A stretch of DNA of 64,000 nucleotides from Collinsella sp. Its GTDB lineage: Bacteria > Actinomycetota > Coriobacteriia > Coriobacteriales > Coriobacteriaceae. Positions 15,333-24,900 of the stretch are shown one piece after another. Position 1 is the stretch's first letter; each line of letters begins with the position of its first letter. The DNA is taken from contig JAUMSH010000076.1 of NCBI GenBank assembly GCA_031292915.1, positions 1 through 64,000 of the forward strand, given 5' to 3'. The notes under the pieces are model-generated. The model saw only the letters and a program-made list of their open reading frames with translations, was not told where the DNA came from and ran no database searches. The translations under genes were made by a program, and so were the position numbers.

Positions 15333-16637
15333 ATGGCAGAGATGGAACTCGCGACCCTCATTTGTGGCGAAATCGCCGGCACTCTCCGGCAAGACGAGCA
15401 TGGACTCTGCAGCTTTGCATACGCCCCAACCTATCGCGGAGCACCGTTATCGCTAACAATGCCGCTTTCCAATCGCACGTATGGCCATAACATCGTCCGC
15501 CCGTTCCTATTTGGCCTTTTGCCCGACAGTCAAGAGCAGCGTCGCGCTATTGCCACCGAGCATGATGTTGCATCCAACAACCCCGTCGCCCTCTTGTGCC
15601 ATATCGGTTTTGACTGCGCGGGGGCCGTTCAGTTTTGTCGAGCCGATCAATTAGACGCCGCCCGCGGCAGGGTCTCGGCATACCGCCCGCTTACCAATTC
15701 TCAAATCGCTCACAAGCTCAAAGCAATTCGCGATGACGAAAGAGAAACATGGATGGGCTCCAACGAAAGCTGGTCCCTGGGCGGCAACCAAGGCAAATTT
15801 GCACTAGCTTGGCATGATGGACAATGGTGCGAATGTCTAGGGTCATCCCCCACTACCCATATCTTCAAAAATGGTGTCGTTGGGTTCAAACATCAGGCCT
15901 TAAACGAATTCGTCTGCATGAAAACAGCTCGGCGTGTTGGCATTCCAACTGCCAACGTCTCCTATTGCACATTTGAAGACGAAGCCGCGCTCGTCGTTGA
16001 ACGGTACGACAGAATGGTCAATAGCAGCGGCAATATCGAAAGGCTGCATCAGGAGGACTTTTGCCAGGCGCTCGGTGTATTGCCAACCCAGAAATACACC
16101 GCCGACGGAGGACCAACTACACGAGACATCCAAGAACGACTGATTAACACAGTCCCCCACCACATGAATCTTGTGCTTTTTACCTATATGCTGTTCTATA
16201 ACGCCATTATCGGAGCGCCTGACGCACACGCTAAAAACTACTCGCTCATCCTTGGCAAAGGCACAAACGCGGCGCTCGCACCCATGTACGATGTCGCATC
16301 GGGCTTAGTATACGAACGCATGCGGCGAAAAGCGCGCCTTGCCATGAGCGTTGGCGGCGAAAATCGTGTGGGGCGCATCGGTCCAGGCGCTATCCGCCGA
16401 TACCACGGTATGGGCGACCCCGCGCTGGAGGCGGCGCTCACCGATGCCGGGCTATCCGAGAAGTTTTGCTTTGCGACCATGATGGACCTCGCCTACGAGG
16501 TGCCCATTTGTATGGAAGAGGTCATGGACGAATACGCCGACCTGCCCGGCATGGCGGACCTGCGCGAGCATATGCTCGGCCCCGTCCGCGAAAACTGCCA
16601 GCGCACCCTCGACCTCATCAAGGCGGATATGGGCTAG
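15333..16637 (+). CDS. hipA: HipA-family serine/threonine kinase toxin
   Basis: HipA toxins phosphorylate aminoacyl-tRNA synthetases and induce persistence. The 434-residue protein has the N-terminal subdomain (PLSLTMPLSNRTYG through GFDCAGAVQF), a nucleotide-binding loop SWSLGGNQGKFALA, the catalytic segment GAPDAHAKNYSL (DxxxxN) near residue 290, and the metal-binding APMYDVASGL. It begins directly after the hipB stop. Composition is somewhat AT-richer than the surrounding genes, as is common for toxin-antitoxin modules. The target is not inferable; glutamyl-tRNA synthetase is the target of E. coli HipA. Confidence 0.92.
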   Translation: MAEMELATLICGEIAGTLRQDEHGLCSFAYAPTYRGAPLSLTMPLSNRTYGHNIVRPFLFGLLPDSQEQRRAIATEHDVASNNPVALLCHIGFDCAGAVQFCRADQLDAARGRVSAYRPLTNSQIAHKLKAIRDDERETWMGSNESWSLGGNQGKFALAWHDGQWCECLGSSPTTHIFKNGVVGFKHQALNEFVCMKTARRVGIPTANVSYCTFEDEAALVVERYDRMVNSSGNIERLHQEDFCQALGVLPTQKYTADGGPTTRDIQERLINTVPHHMNLVLFTYMLFYNAIIGAPDAHAKNYSLILGKGTNAALAPMYDVASGLVYERMRRKARLAMSVGGENRVGRIGPGAIRRYHGMGDPALEAALTDAGLSEKFCFATMMDLAYEVPICMEEVMDEYADLPGMADLREHMLGPVRENCQRTLDLIKADMG

Positions 16638-16660
16638 ACGCCAATCAATTTCCCATTTCT

Positions 16661-16706
16661 TAAAAAAGAGAGGGGGGCACCCGTCGCAAAAGCTCGGGTG
16701 CCCCCT
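16661..16706 (-). terminator. Terminator between convergent pepD and hipA
   Basis: GGGGCACCCG pairs with CGGGTGCCCC. On the minus strand the hairpin is followed by CTCTCTTTTTT, so it terminates pepD; it may also stop hipA transcripts less efficiently. Confidence 0.8.
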
Positions 16707-16764
16707 CACGTAATGTCATTTGCAATCCACCCGCACGTGGCTCGGACTGCTGCTAGCGCAACCT

Positions 16765-18222
16765 TTATGCAGCGAGGCGCTTGAGGACGTCGATGAGCAG
16801 CTCGTAGAAGCGCTCGGCAGAAGCGAGCTCCATGCTCTCGTCCGGGGTGTGGACATCGGAGAGCGTCGGGCCCACGGCGATGGCGTCCAGGCCGTGCAGG
16901 GCCTCGGCAAACAGGCCGCACTCAAGGCCGGCGTGGATGGACTCGATACGCAGCTCGGAGCCAAAGAGCTCGCGATAGCTCTCGACAAAGACGTCGCGAA
17001 CCGGCGAATGCTCGGCATAGCTCCAGCCGGGATACTCAAACTCAAACTTGGCGTCAAAGCCCAGGACATCGGCCAGCGTCTGCAGGCGGTCCTTGAACTC
17101 GTTCTGCAGCGAGGTGATCGAGGAGCGCGGTGACAGCATGATCTTGACCTCGTCGTCAGAAGTGGCAACCACACCGATGTTGGAGGAAACCTCGACGGAG
17201 CCGTCGGTGGCGACGTTGCGGCGAATCACGCCGTTAGGGGCAAGACGCAGGGCGCGGATGAGGGCAAGCGCGGACTTCTGGTCCATGGCCTCGACCTCGG
17301 CGTCGTCGGCAATCTCGACGGTGCAGGTAAAGCCGGGGTCGAAGACCTCGAGCTCGGCAGTGACGTCGGCGATGATGCCCTTTGCGATCTGGGCCGCGGC
17401 CTCGGCGGCAGCGTGGTCGGCGTAGACCAGAACAGCCTTGCACTCACGGTTGATGGCGTTGTCCTTGGTGCCGCCGTTAAAGCTAACGATGGCGGGCTCG
17501 CCGGCAACCATCAGGCGATCGATGATGCGGGCCATGATGAGGTTTCCGTTGCCGCGCTCCAGGTTGATATCACTGCCGGAGTGGCCGCCCAACAGACCGG
17601 AAATGTCGAGCGTGAGGGTGCTACCGGTCTTGTGCTCGCGCACGATCGGGCAGGTGTAGGTAACAACGACGCCGCCGGCGCAGCTCACAGTAGCAACGCC
17701 CTCCTCCTCGGAGTCAAGGTTGATCATGGTGCGGGCGCTAATCTGGGACTTGTCGAGCGTCTCGGCGCCGACCAGGCCAGTCTCCTCGTCGGTGGTGAAT
17801 ACGCACTCGAGGGCGGGGTGAACGATCGAATCGTCATCGAGAACAGTGAGCATCAGAGCGACGGCGATACCGTTGTCGGCGCCCAGAGTGGTGCCGTTAG
17901 CGGTGAGGACACCGTCCTTGACGACCAAGTCGATACCGTCGGTCGTAAAGTCGTGCTCGACGGAACCCAGCTTGTCACACACCATGTCGATGTGACCCTG
18001 CAGCATTACGGTCGGGGCATTCTCGGCGCCGGCAGATGCGGGCTTGCGAATGATGACGTTGTAGACCTCGTCCTGGTACACATCGAGGCCGCGCTCCTTG
18101 GCAAACGCAACCAGGAAATCGCTGATGCCCTTCTCGTTGCCAGACCCACGGGGGATCGCGCTGACCTCCTCAAAGAAATGGAACAGCTGGGCGGGCTCGT
18201 AGCCGGTAATCTTGTAGTCCAT
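16765..18222 (-). CDS. pepD: Cytosolic aminoacyl-histidine dipeptidase (M20 family)
   Basis: PepD hydrolyses Xaa-His and other dipeptides in the cytoplasm using two zinc ions. The 485-residue protein shows the M20C metal motifs QGHIDMVCDK near residue 80, LGADNGIAVALML near 115 and TTDEETGLVGA near 148, plus a lid domain in the middle. The ATG at 18220-18222 follows AAGGAGG and gives the standard length; an earlier in-frame ATG at 18327 would add 35 unrelated residues. It appears monocistronic, ending at a strong terminator. Confidence 0.95.
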   Translation of the reverse strand: MDYKITGYEPAQLFHFFEEVSAIPRGSGNEKGISDFLVAFAKERGLDVYQDEVYNVIIRKPASAGAENAPTVMLQGHIDMVCDKLGSVEHDFTTDGIDLVVKDGVLTANGTTLGADNGIAVALMLTVLDDDSIVHPALECVFTTDEETGLVGAETLDKSQISARTMINLDSEEEGVATVSCAGGVVVTYTCPIVREHKTGSTLTLDISGLLGGHSGSDINLERGNGNLIMARIIDRLMVAGEPAIVSFNGGTKDNAINRECKAVLVYADHAAAEAAAQIAKGIIADVTAELEVFDPGFTCTVEIADDAEVEAMDQKSALALIRALRLAPNGVIRRNVATDGSVEVSSNIGVVATSDDEVKIMLSPRSSITSLQNEFKDRLQTLADVLGFDAKFEFEYPGWSYAEHSPVRDVFVESYRELFGSELRIESIHAGLECGLFAEALHGLDAIAVGPTLSDVHTPDESMELASAERFYELLIDVLKRLAA

Positions 18223-18380
18223 GGTGCCTCCTTGGCGCAACTGGTTAGACAGTAAGACATGCGACTTGTATATTCCCAGACTTTGCGTGCATAAACCAGT
18301 CGAAAACGCCGAGCGCCCTCGCATCATCGGCTAACGGTGGACCGTATAGCGTAACGGTCACAACTTCCGCAGCTCTACAA

Positions 18381-18410
18381 ATCGAGGCGCCCTTTTCGGA
18401 GCGCCTCGAT
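18381..18410 (-). terminator. Hairpin terminator after clpC
   Basis: ATCGAGGCGC and GCGCCTCGAT are perfect inverted arms around a 10-base loop, starting 26 bp after the clpC stop. The following minus-strand bases (TTGTAGAG) give only a weak U-tract, so efficiency is uncertain. Confidence 0.55.
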
Positions 18411-18436
18411 TGCGCGTATCAAATTGTCGCCACGCC

Positions 18437-21079
18437 CTACAGCGCGCCGGAACCGGCTTGCATCATGCCGCCGGGGCCCGAGGTCACGCCGCCGCTCACG
18501 GGCGCGGCGTTGCCGGTGTGCGGTGCCGCCGGGGCGGTATCGCCACCGAGCGTGCCCGCCGGACGCGGTGCCGGGATCTCGCCCGTGCCATGGCTAAAGA
18601 CAAACTTGCCATCGGCCACGTCGCACAGGACGGTATCGCCCTCGCCCCACTCGCCGGCCAGGAGCTCCTCGGACAGCGGGTCCTCGATGAGCTTTTGAAT
18701 AGCACGGCGCAGCGGACGCGCACCGTTGGTGAGGTCGGTGCCCTCGGCCACGATCTTGTCATAGGCCGCATCGGTGAGCTTGATGTTCATGCCGTTTGCG
18801 ATCAGGCGCTGGCGCAGGTCGTCCACCAGCAGGTGCGCGATCTTGGTCAGGTTCTCGCCCGAGAGCTTCTGGAACACCACAATGTCGTCGATACGGTTGA
18901 GCAGCTCGGGGCGGAACAGGCGCTTGAGCTCGCCCATCGCGCGGCCGCGGATCTCACTCGACGTGAGGCCCTGCTCGCCGGTGGTGCCAAAGCCCACGCT
19001 CGCATCCTGCGCAATCTCGCGAGCGCCCACGTTGGACGTCATGATGATCACGGTGTTGCGGAAGTCAACCGTCTTGCCCTGGCTATCGGTCAGGCGGCCC
19101 TCCTCCAGCACCTGCAGCAAGATGTTGAAGATATCGGGGTGCGCCTTCTCGATCTCGTCGAACAGCACGACCGAGTACGGGTGACGACGAACGGCCTTGG
19201 TGAGCTGGCCGCCCTCGTCGTGACCGACGTAACCCGGAGGGCTACCGATGAGCTTGGAGACCTCGAACTCGCTACCGAACTCGGACATGTCGAAGCTGAT
19301 GAGCGCATCCTTGCTGCCAAAGAGGTACTCGGCGAGCGTCTTGGCGAGCTCGGTCTTGCCCGTGCCGGTGGGACCCAGGAAGATAAAGCTGCCGCCGGGG
19401 CGACGCGGGTCCTTGAGCGGCGAGCGGCTGCGGCGCACGGCCTTGGCAACTGCCTCGACAGCCTCATCCTGACCGATGATGCGCGTCTTGAGCACGCTTT
19501 CGGCCTGCAGCAGGCGACGGCTCTCGCTCTCGGTAAGCGAAGACACCGGCACGCCCGAAGTCACGGACACGATGTCGGCGATCTGGGAGACATCGATGGT
19601 GAGCGGGCTGGCGTCGAGCTCGGCGGTCCAGGCGGCCTTGGCCTCGGCGAGCTCAATCTCGGCGGCCTTCTGCTGCTCGGTGATCTCGGCGGCCTTGTTC
19701 ATGTCGTCGCTCTCGGTGGCCTCCTGCGCGGCGGCCTTAAGCTCCTCCACGCGATGCTCGGCCTCACGCACCGGCTCGGGCGCGCGATTCGCGGCGATGC
19801 GAGCGCGGGCGCCGGCCTCGTCGATGAGGTCGATGGCCTTATCGGGCAGGAAGCGATCCTGGATGTAGCGGTTGGAAAGGTTCGCGGCGGCCTCGATAGC
19901 ACCTTGCGTATAGCGCACATGGTGGTGCTCCTCGTAGCGCGGCTTGAGCGCGGTCAGGATCTTGACCGTGTCCTCGACGCTCGGCTCCTCGACATCGATG
20001 GTCTGGAAGCGACGCTCGAAGGCCGGGTCCTTGGTGAGGTACTTGCGGAATTCCTCGGCCGTAGTGGCGCCGATAATCTGGAAGGCACCGCGCGCGAGCA
20101 CGGGCTTGAGCATGGAGCTCGCGTCGATGGAGCCCTCGGCAGAACCGGCACCGATGATGGTGTGCATCTCGTCGATAAACAGGATGACGTCGTCGGCCTC
20201 GGTGGCCTCCTGGATCACGTTCTTGAGGCGCTCCTCAAACTCGCCGCGATACTTGGCGCCCGCCACGAGACCCGGCAGGTCGAGCGTCCAGATATTCTGG
20301 TTCATGAGGTTCTCGGGCACGTTGCCGGCAGCGATCTGCTGAGCCAAGCCCTCGACGATGGCCGTCTTGCCCACGCCGGGGTCACCCAAGATAAGCGGGT
20401 TGTTCTTGGTGCGGCGCGAAAGGATCTCCATCATGCGCTGGACTTCCTTTTCGCGACCGATTACAGGGTCGAGCTCGCCGTCGCGGGCCTTCTGCGTAAG
20501 GTTGGTGGCGAACTGTTTGAGCGTGTCGGTGCCACTCCCCTTTTGCTGCGAGGCATCCGAGCCGCTAAAGAACGGCAGGCCCGCACCGGGACGACCAGCA
20601 CCGGCGCCGGCGAGCGGACGCTTCTTGTCCTGGTCCTTGGCGGTGAGTTTCTCGATAGCCTTTTTGATGGAGGCGGACGACACACCCAGGCGCATGAGGA
20701 TGTCCATGGCCATGCCGTTGCCCTCTTCGACGATACCGATGAGCAGGTGCTCGGTCGACACGTAGGTCTGGTTGTTCTCACGCGCCACGCGGAATGAACG
20801 CTCCATCACGCTAATGACGAGCGGCGTAAAGGCGAGCTTGGCCGCCTCGGTCTCCTCACTGGGCTCGGGAACCGTGGTCTGGACCTCTTTGAGAGTATCC
20901 ATGATGTCGTCGTAGGAGATGTCGAGCGAGCGCAGCGCCTCGGCGGCAATGCCCTCGTCCTCCTTGGCAAGCGCGAGCAGCAGGTGCTCGGTGCCCACCT
21001 TATTTGAATGAAGATCGAGCGCCTCCTGTTTGGCCATCGACATGACCTTGCGCGCTCGATCGGTAAATCTATCTAACAT
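18437..21079 (-). CDS. clpC: ClpC-type AAA+ unfoldase
   Basis: ClpC unfolds proteins for the ClpP protease. The 880-residue protein begins MLDRFTDRARKVMSMAKQEA. It has the N-terminal repeat domain (about 1-145), D1 with Walker A GDPGVGKTAIVEG and Walker B VILFIDEMHT, a middle coiled region (EAEHRVEELKAAAQEATE), and D2 with GPTGTGKTELAK and VVLFDEIEKAHP. The tail after about residue 830 is Gly/Pro/Ala-rich, unlike Bacillus ClpC. ATG 21079 is the family start; in-frame codons upstream add 11 residues. No mcsA, mcsB or ctsR lies beside it, so regulation differs from the Bacillus operon. The upstream 190 bp contain GC-rich palindromes such as CGCGATGCG, not assignable. Confidence 0.96.
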   Translation of the reverse strand: MLDRFTDRARKVMSMAKQEALDLHSNKVGTEHLLLALAKEDEGIAAEALRSLDISYDDIMDTLKEVQTTVPEPSEETEAAKLAFTPLVISVMERSFRVARENNQTYVSTEHLLIGIVEEGNGMAMDILMRLGVSSASIKKAIEKLTAKDQDKKRPLAGAGAGRPGAGLPFFSGSDASQQKGSGTDTLKQFATNLTQKARDGELDPVIGREKEVQRMMEILSRRTKNNPLILGDPGVGKTAIVEGLAQQIAAGNVPENLMNQNIWTLDLPGLVAGAKYRGEFEERLKNVIQEATEADDVILFIDEMHTIIGAGSAEGSIDASSMLKPVLARGAFQIIGATTAEEFRKYLTKDPAFERRFQTIDVEEPSVEDTVKILTALKPRYEEHHHVRYTQGAIEAAANLSNRYIQDRFLPDKAIDLIDEAGARARIAANRAPEPVREAEHRVEELKAAAQEATESDDMNKAAEITEQQKAAEIELAEAKAAWTAELDASPLTIDVSQIADIVSVTSGVPVSSLTESESRRLLQAESVLKTRIIGQDEAVEAVAKAVRRSRSPLKDPRRPGGSFIFLGPTGTGKTELAKTLAEYLFGSKDALISFDMSEFGSEFEVSKLIGSPPGYVGHDEGGQLTKAVRRHPYSVVLFDEIEKAHPDIFNILLQVLEEGRLTDSQGKTVDFRNTVIIMTSNVGAREIAQDASVGFGTTGEQGLTSSEIRGRAMGELKRLFRPELLNRIDDIVVFQKLSGENLTKIAHLLVDDLRQRLIANGMNIKLTDAAYDKIVAEGTDLTNGARPLRRAIQKLIEDPLSEELLAGEWGEGDTVLCDVADGKFVFSHGTGEIPAPRPAGTLGGDTAPAAPHTGNAAPVSGGVTSGPGGMMQAGSGAL

Positions 21080-21271
21080 GCTCGTTTCCTTACATGAGTT
21101 CATCGAAATCAAACCGCCCGCCCGTCGGCGGCGCTTTTGTCTCTTTACCCACAGGTTGTCTATGTTAACAGCTGGAGGAATATCTATAAACCCGGCTCAC
21201 ATGAATGCAGGTTATGACCGCATCGCGGGACTCACCGCGCGATGCGCGACGGGCGCCCCGCAAGAGAAACC

Positions 21272-21961
21272 CTAGACGTCTTTCACCACGTCGGGACTCG
21301 TCGCACGCGATGCGCGATAGGCATCGGCCTCCTTGGAGACGCGTTCGAGCAGCTCGGATGTATCGACGCCCTCGACTTGCGCGACCGTTTCAACCGTCTG
21401 CATGGCGACCGCCCTCAGGTACGCGCACGCGCTGTCCCCCAGCTGCTCGAGGTCTATCTCCTCGCCGCCCTCCCGGGCAAAGCCGACCGCCATCACAAAG
21501 CCCATGATGCCCGAGACCAGAAAGCCCACCGCAAAGCTCGAATCTGCCTTGAGCTCTTCTCCGTCGGGGTGGACGATCTCTCTCACGCGGTCGATGATGA
21601 TCGTATGGATGCCCTGCACGACCTGCTCGGCGGCACCCGCCCTCATGGTGATGACGATGCGCCGCAGCAGGCAGCGAACGTCGCGCCGGTCGAACGCCGA
21701 AAGGTCGCCCTCGCTCGAAAAATGCCAGAGGGCATCGGTGATAAGCTCGTTATCCTGCAGCAGCTGGGTCATGGCGATGGCGACGAGTTCATCGAAATCG
21801 TGAAAATAGTAGTAAAACGTTCCGCGATTGCACTGGGCGACGCGGGTCACCTCGCCAACCGACAGCTCGAAGATGCTGTTGTTCTCGATGAGCTCCCAAA
21901 ACGCCTCGATGATACGGGTGCGCGCATCGGGCGCATCGGCGTCCTTACGCGGTCTCGCCAT
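21272..21961 (-). CDS. TetR/AcrR-family regulator
   Basis: The 229-residue protein starts MARPRKDADAPDARTRIIEAFW and has a TetR-type HTH at about residues 12-58, ending RGTFYYYFHDFDELV. The C-terminal ligand domain is all-helical and unassigned. The ATG at 21959-21961 follows GGTGAGG and lies 17 bp inside the end of the large activase gene upstream, so the two are translationally coupled. The likely operator is the perfect palindrome at 26434-26454 in front of that operon. This would make it an autorepressor of the operon; the ligand is unknown, perhaps an acyl-CoA. Confidence 0.88.
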   Translation of the reverse strand: MARPRKDADAPDARTRIIEAFWELIENNSIFELSVGEVTRVAQCNRGTFYYYFHDFDELVAIAMTQLLQDNELITDALWHFSSEGDLSAFDRRDVRCLLRRIVITMRAGAAEQVVQGIHTIIIDRVREIVHPDGEELKADSSFAVGFLVSGIMGFVMAVGFAREGGEEIDLEQLGDSACAYLRAVAMQTVETVAQVEGVDTSELLERVSKEADAYRASRATSPDVVKDV

Positions 21962-24900
21962 GCGCCTCACCGCACCCCTGCGCCTTGGCGTTCATGATGA
22001 GCATCTGAAGACGGTTCTCCACGTTGGCGAAGCTCACGTCGGGATCGTAGTCGAGCGGCAGGAACTGCGCCGTGGGATACTGCTCCTTGAGCGCATGGAT
22101 GAGCCCGCGCCCCACGACATGGTTGGGCAGACACCCGAACGGCTGCAGGATCACGAAGTTGCGGCAGCCGCGCTTGGCGTGCTCGAGGATCTCCGCCGGA
22201 ATCAGCACGCCCTCGCCCGCATCGAACGTATGGTGCAGGATCTTATCGCTCGCGCGCACGAGCTCGGGCATGCGCGTCGGCGGCTCGTAGAGCGGGCTCG
22301 CCGCGCCCAGGCGGTCGCAACGGTCGTGCGCGAGCTCGAACAGGTTGTCCGCCGTGGCGTACCAGGCCTTTTCGGGCAGCGACAGGTCGACGTGGAACTC
22401 GCGCGACTGCGCATGCTTGTAGAAATAGGTCTTGCGGATCACGTCGGTCATGCGCGCCTCGATGACCTCGAGCCCGTTGTCCTCGAGGTAGCGCTCGATC
22501 TCGTGGTTGGCGCCGAGATGGAAATTGAGCAGGTACTCGCCCACGATGAGAACGGTCGGATGCGGGTTCGAGCGGTCGTACGGAACGGCGTCCATGATCG
22601 CAAGCGCGCGTTTGAAGCCCGTCGCCTGGCCTCTCAGCCCGGAGCGCTCCATGCCCTCGATAACCTCATCGAGCGCGCGGTCGAACGCAGCGTCCGCCGC
22701 GCCCTTCTCGAGCTCGTAGGGACGGATGCGCCTAAGCATGGCCTCGAGGGCATCGATCATGGGAAGACCGTAGGCGATCTGGATGCTCGGGCCAAGGCCG
22801 AGCTTGAAGCCCGGATGCGCATTGTGGGCATCGACGTCGTCGTTGGTGAGCACCGGGACATAGTCGTATCCCGCGTCGTCGAGCGCGCGGCGCAGCAGGG
22901 GCATGTAGTGCGTCAGGCGGCAGTCGCCGATATACTTGCCAGTCACCACGGCGACGTCGTGCGGGTCGTACTTACCGCTCTTGAGTGCCGCGAGCGCCTC
23001 GCCGATCACGATTTGCGCGGGGAAGCAGATGTCGTTGTGCACATAGCGTTTGCCCAGGCGGATGGCATCCTCGCGCCCGATATCAAGGGCCTCGGCGCGC
23101 ACGCCCTGATTGCGCATCGCCGCGGTCATGAGCCTGCAGAACGCATGGGAGGTGTTGGGGACCAGCGCGATCTTGTCGTGCCGGTCGCGCTTGGTGTACT
23201 TGACCTTATACGGGTCGTCGAGCGGATGGACCGCGTGCACCCGGGCGCCCTCGGCACGCTCCTCCGCGCGACGACGGTTGACCGACTCGATAAACGAACG
23301 CACGCGAATGCCCATGGGACCGGCGACGTCGCTCTCATCGAGCTTGATCATCATCGGAACCTTGGAGCCCATCTCGCCCATCATGCGCGCGATCTCGTCG
23401 GTGAGATACGCATCGTGGCCGCAGCCGAAGCTGCCCATCTGCACGAGCTCGAGCTCGGGCGTCGATGCGACGATGACCGCGCACGACAGCATGCGCGCAT
23501 GGTAGTTGTTCACGATGTCGATGCGGCTGTTGGAAAGATCGACGTTGCAGACCCCCGGCACCGCATCGGGCGTCAGCACGGGGATGCCGCGCTCAGAGAA
23601 GAGCTTGGGCAGCCCGTGGTTGACCAGCGGGTCGTTGTGGTACGGGCGCGAAGCGATCACCACCGCGTAGCCGCCGTCCTCGCGCACGTTCTCGAGCACC
23701 TGCCTGCCGCGCAGCTGCAGCTGGTTCTCAAACGTCTGCTGCGCGCGGTCCGCCTGCTCGGTCGCCTCGGCAACCAGGTCGGCATCGATATCGAAGGTCT
23801 CCTTGCACCACGCCTTGAGCTGGCGGTTTCGGTCGCCCTCGTCGTACCAGTGGAACAGCGGCGTATCGAACGGAACGCCGAAACGCTCCTCCGGGTTATC
23901 GGAATTGCGCATCACGTAGGGGTATCCCTTTACGACGGCGCACATCCACTCGCTGGTAGAGGCGGTGTTTTCGGTGGGCACCGTCGTGATGATGGGCATG
24001 AAGATGCGGTCGACGCCGGCGTCGACGAGATTGCGGATGTGCCCGTGGACGAGCTTGGCCGGGAAGCACACGGTGTCGGATGTGACGTGCGCCAGACCGC
24101 GCTCGTACATCGCCTTGGTACTGCGTCCCGAGACGCGCACCTTAAAGCCGAGCGTGCTGAAGAACGTCGACCAGAACGGCATGGTGTCCCAGAACTCGAG
24201 CACACGGGGAATGCCGATCGTGACATCGCGCCCCCCGCAGACGAGAACCGTGGGGTACGACTCGAACAGCAGCTTCTCGCGGTCGACAAAGAGATTGGGG
24301 GCAGCCGCGGTCCGGTCGCGCCCCGTGCCGGGCGCCTGTGCCTCGCAAGCACCCTGCGGACGCAGCTCCTCCGCCGCGGGAACCTTGCGCACGAGCTCAT
24401 CCCATGAGATGGCGCCGCCGCGCGGGCAGCGATTGCCCGTGACGTAAAGCGAGCCGTCGCCAAACGCCACGACCGCGCGCTGGCAGCGGTTGTTGCACCG
24501 ACGGCAGGTAACGCCGCCGAACTCGCGATGCTCGAAGCGCTCCACGGCATCGAGCCCGATAAACGACGTGCCGGCGTCGCCCTTGCGGCATTCCTCGCGC
24601 GCGAGCAGGGCGATACCGATAGCGCCCATCAGCCCCGGGTGGGGCGCACGCGTGACGGGTTTGCCCAGATACTGCTCGAATGCGCGCAGCACCGCGTCGT
24701 TTCGGAACGTGCCGCCCTGGACGACGACTTTGTCGCCCAGACGGTTGAGATTTGAAACGCGAATGACCTTGGTGAACACGTTCTCGATAATCGAACGGCA
24801 GAGACCGGCCATGATGTCGCCCGGACCCTTACCGCGCCGCTGCTCGGAAACGACGCTGCTGTTCATGAACACCGTGCAGCGGCTGCCGAGAACGGCGGGG

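Noticed and set aside
18410..20797. A 795-codon open frame opposite clpC
   Set aside because: High-GC antisense shadow of ClpC, rich in Leu/Gly/His without any domain signature.
21828..24407. An 859-codon open frame opposite the giant activase
   Set aside because: Antisense shadow; composition is Arg/His/Leu-rich and it lacks a Shine-Dalgarno or known motifs.
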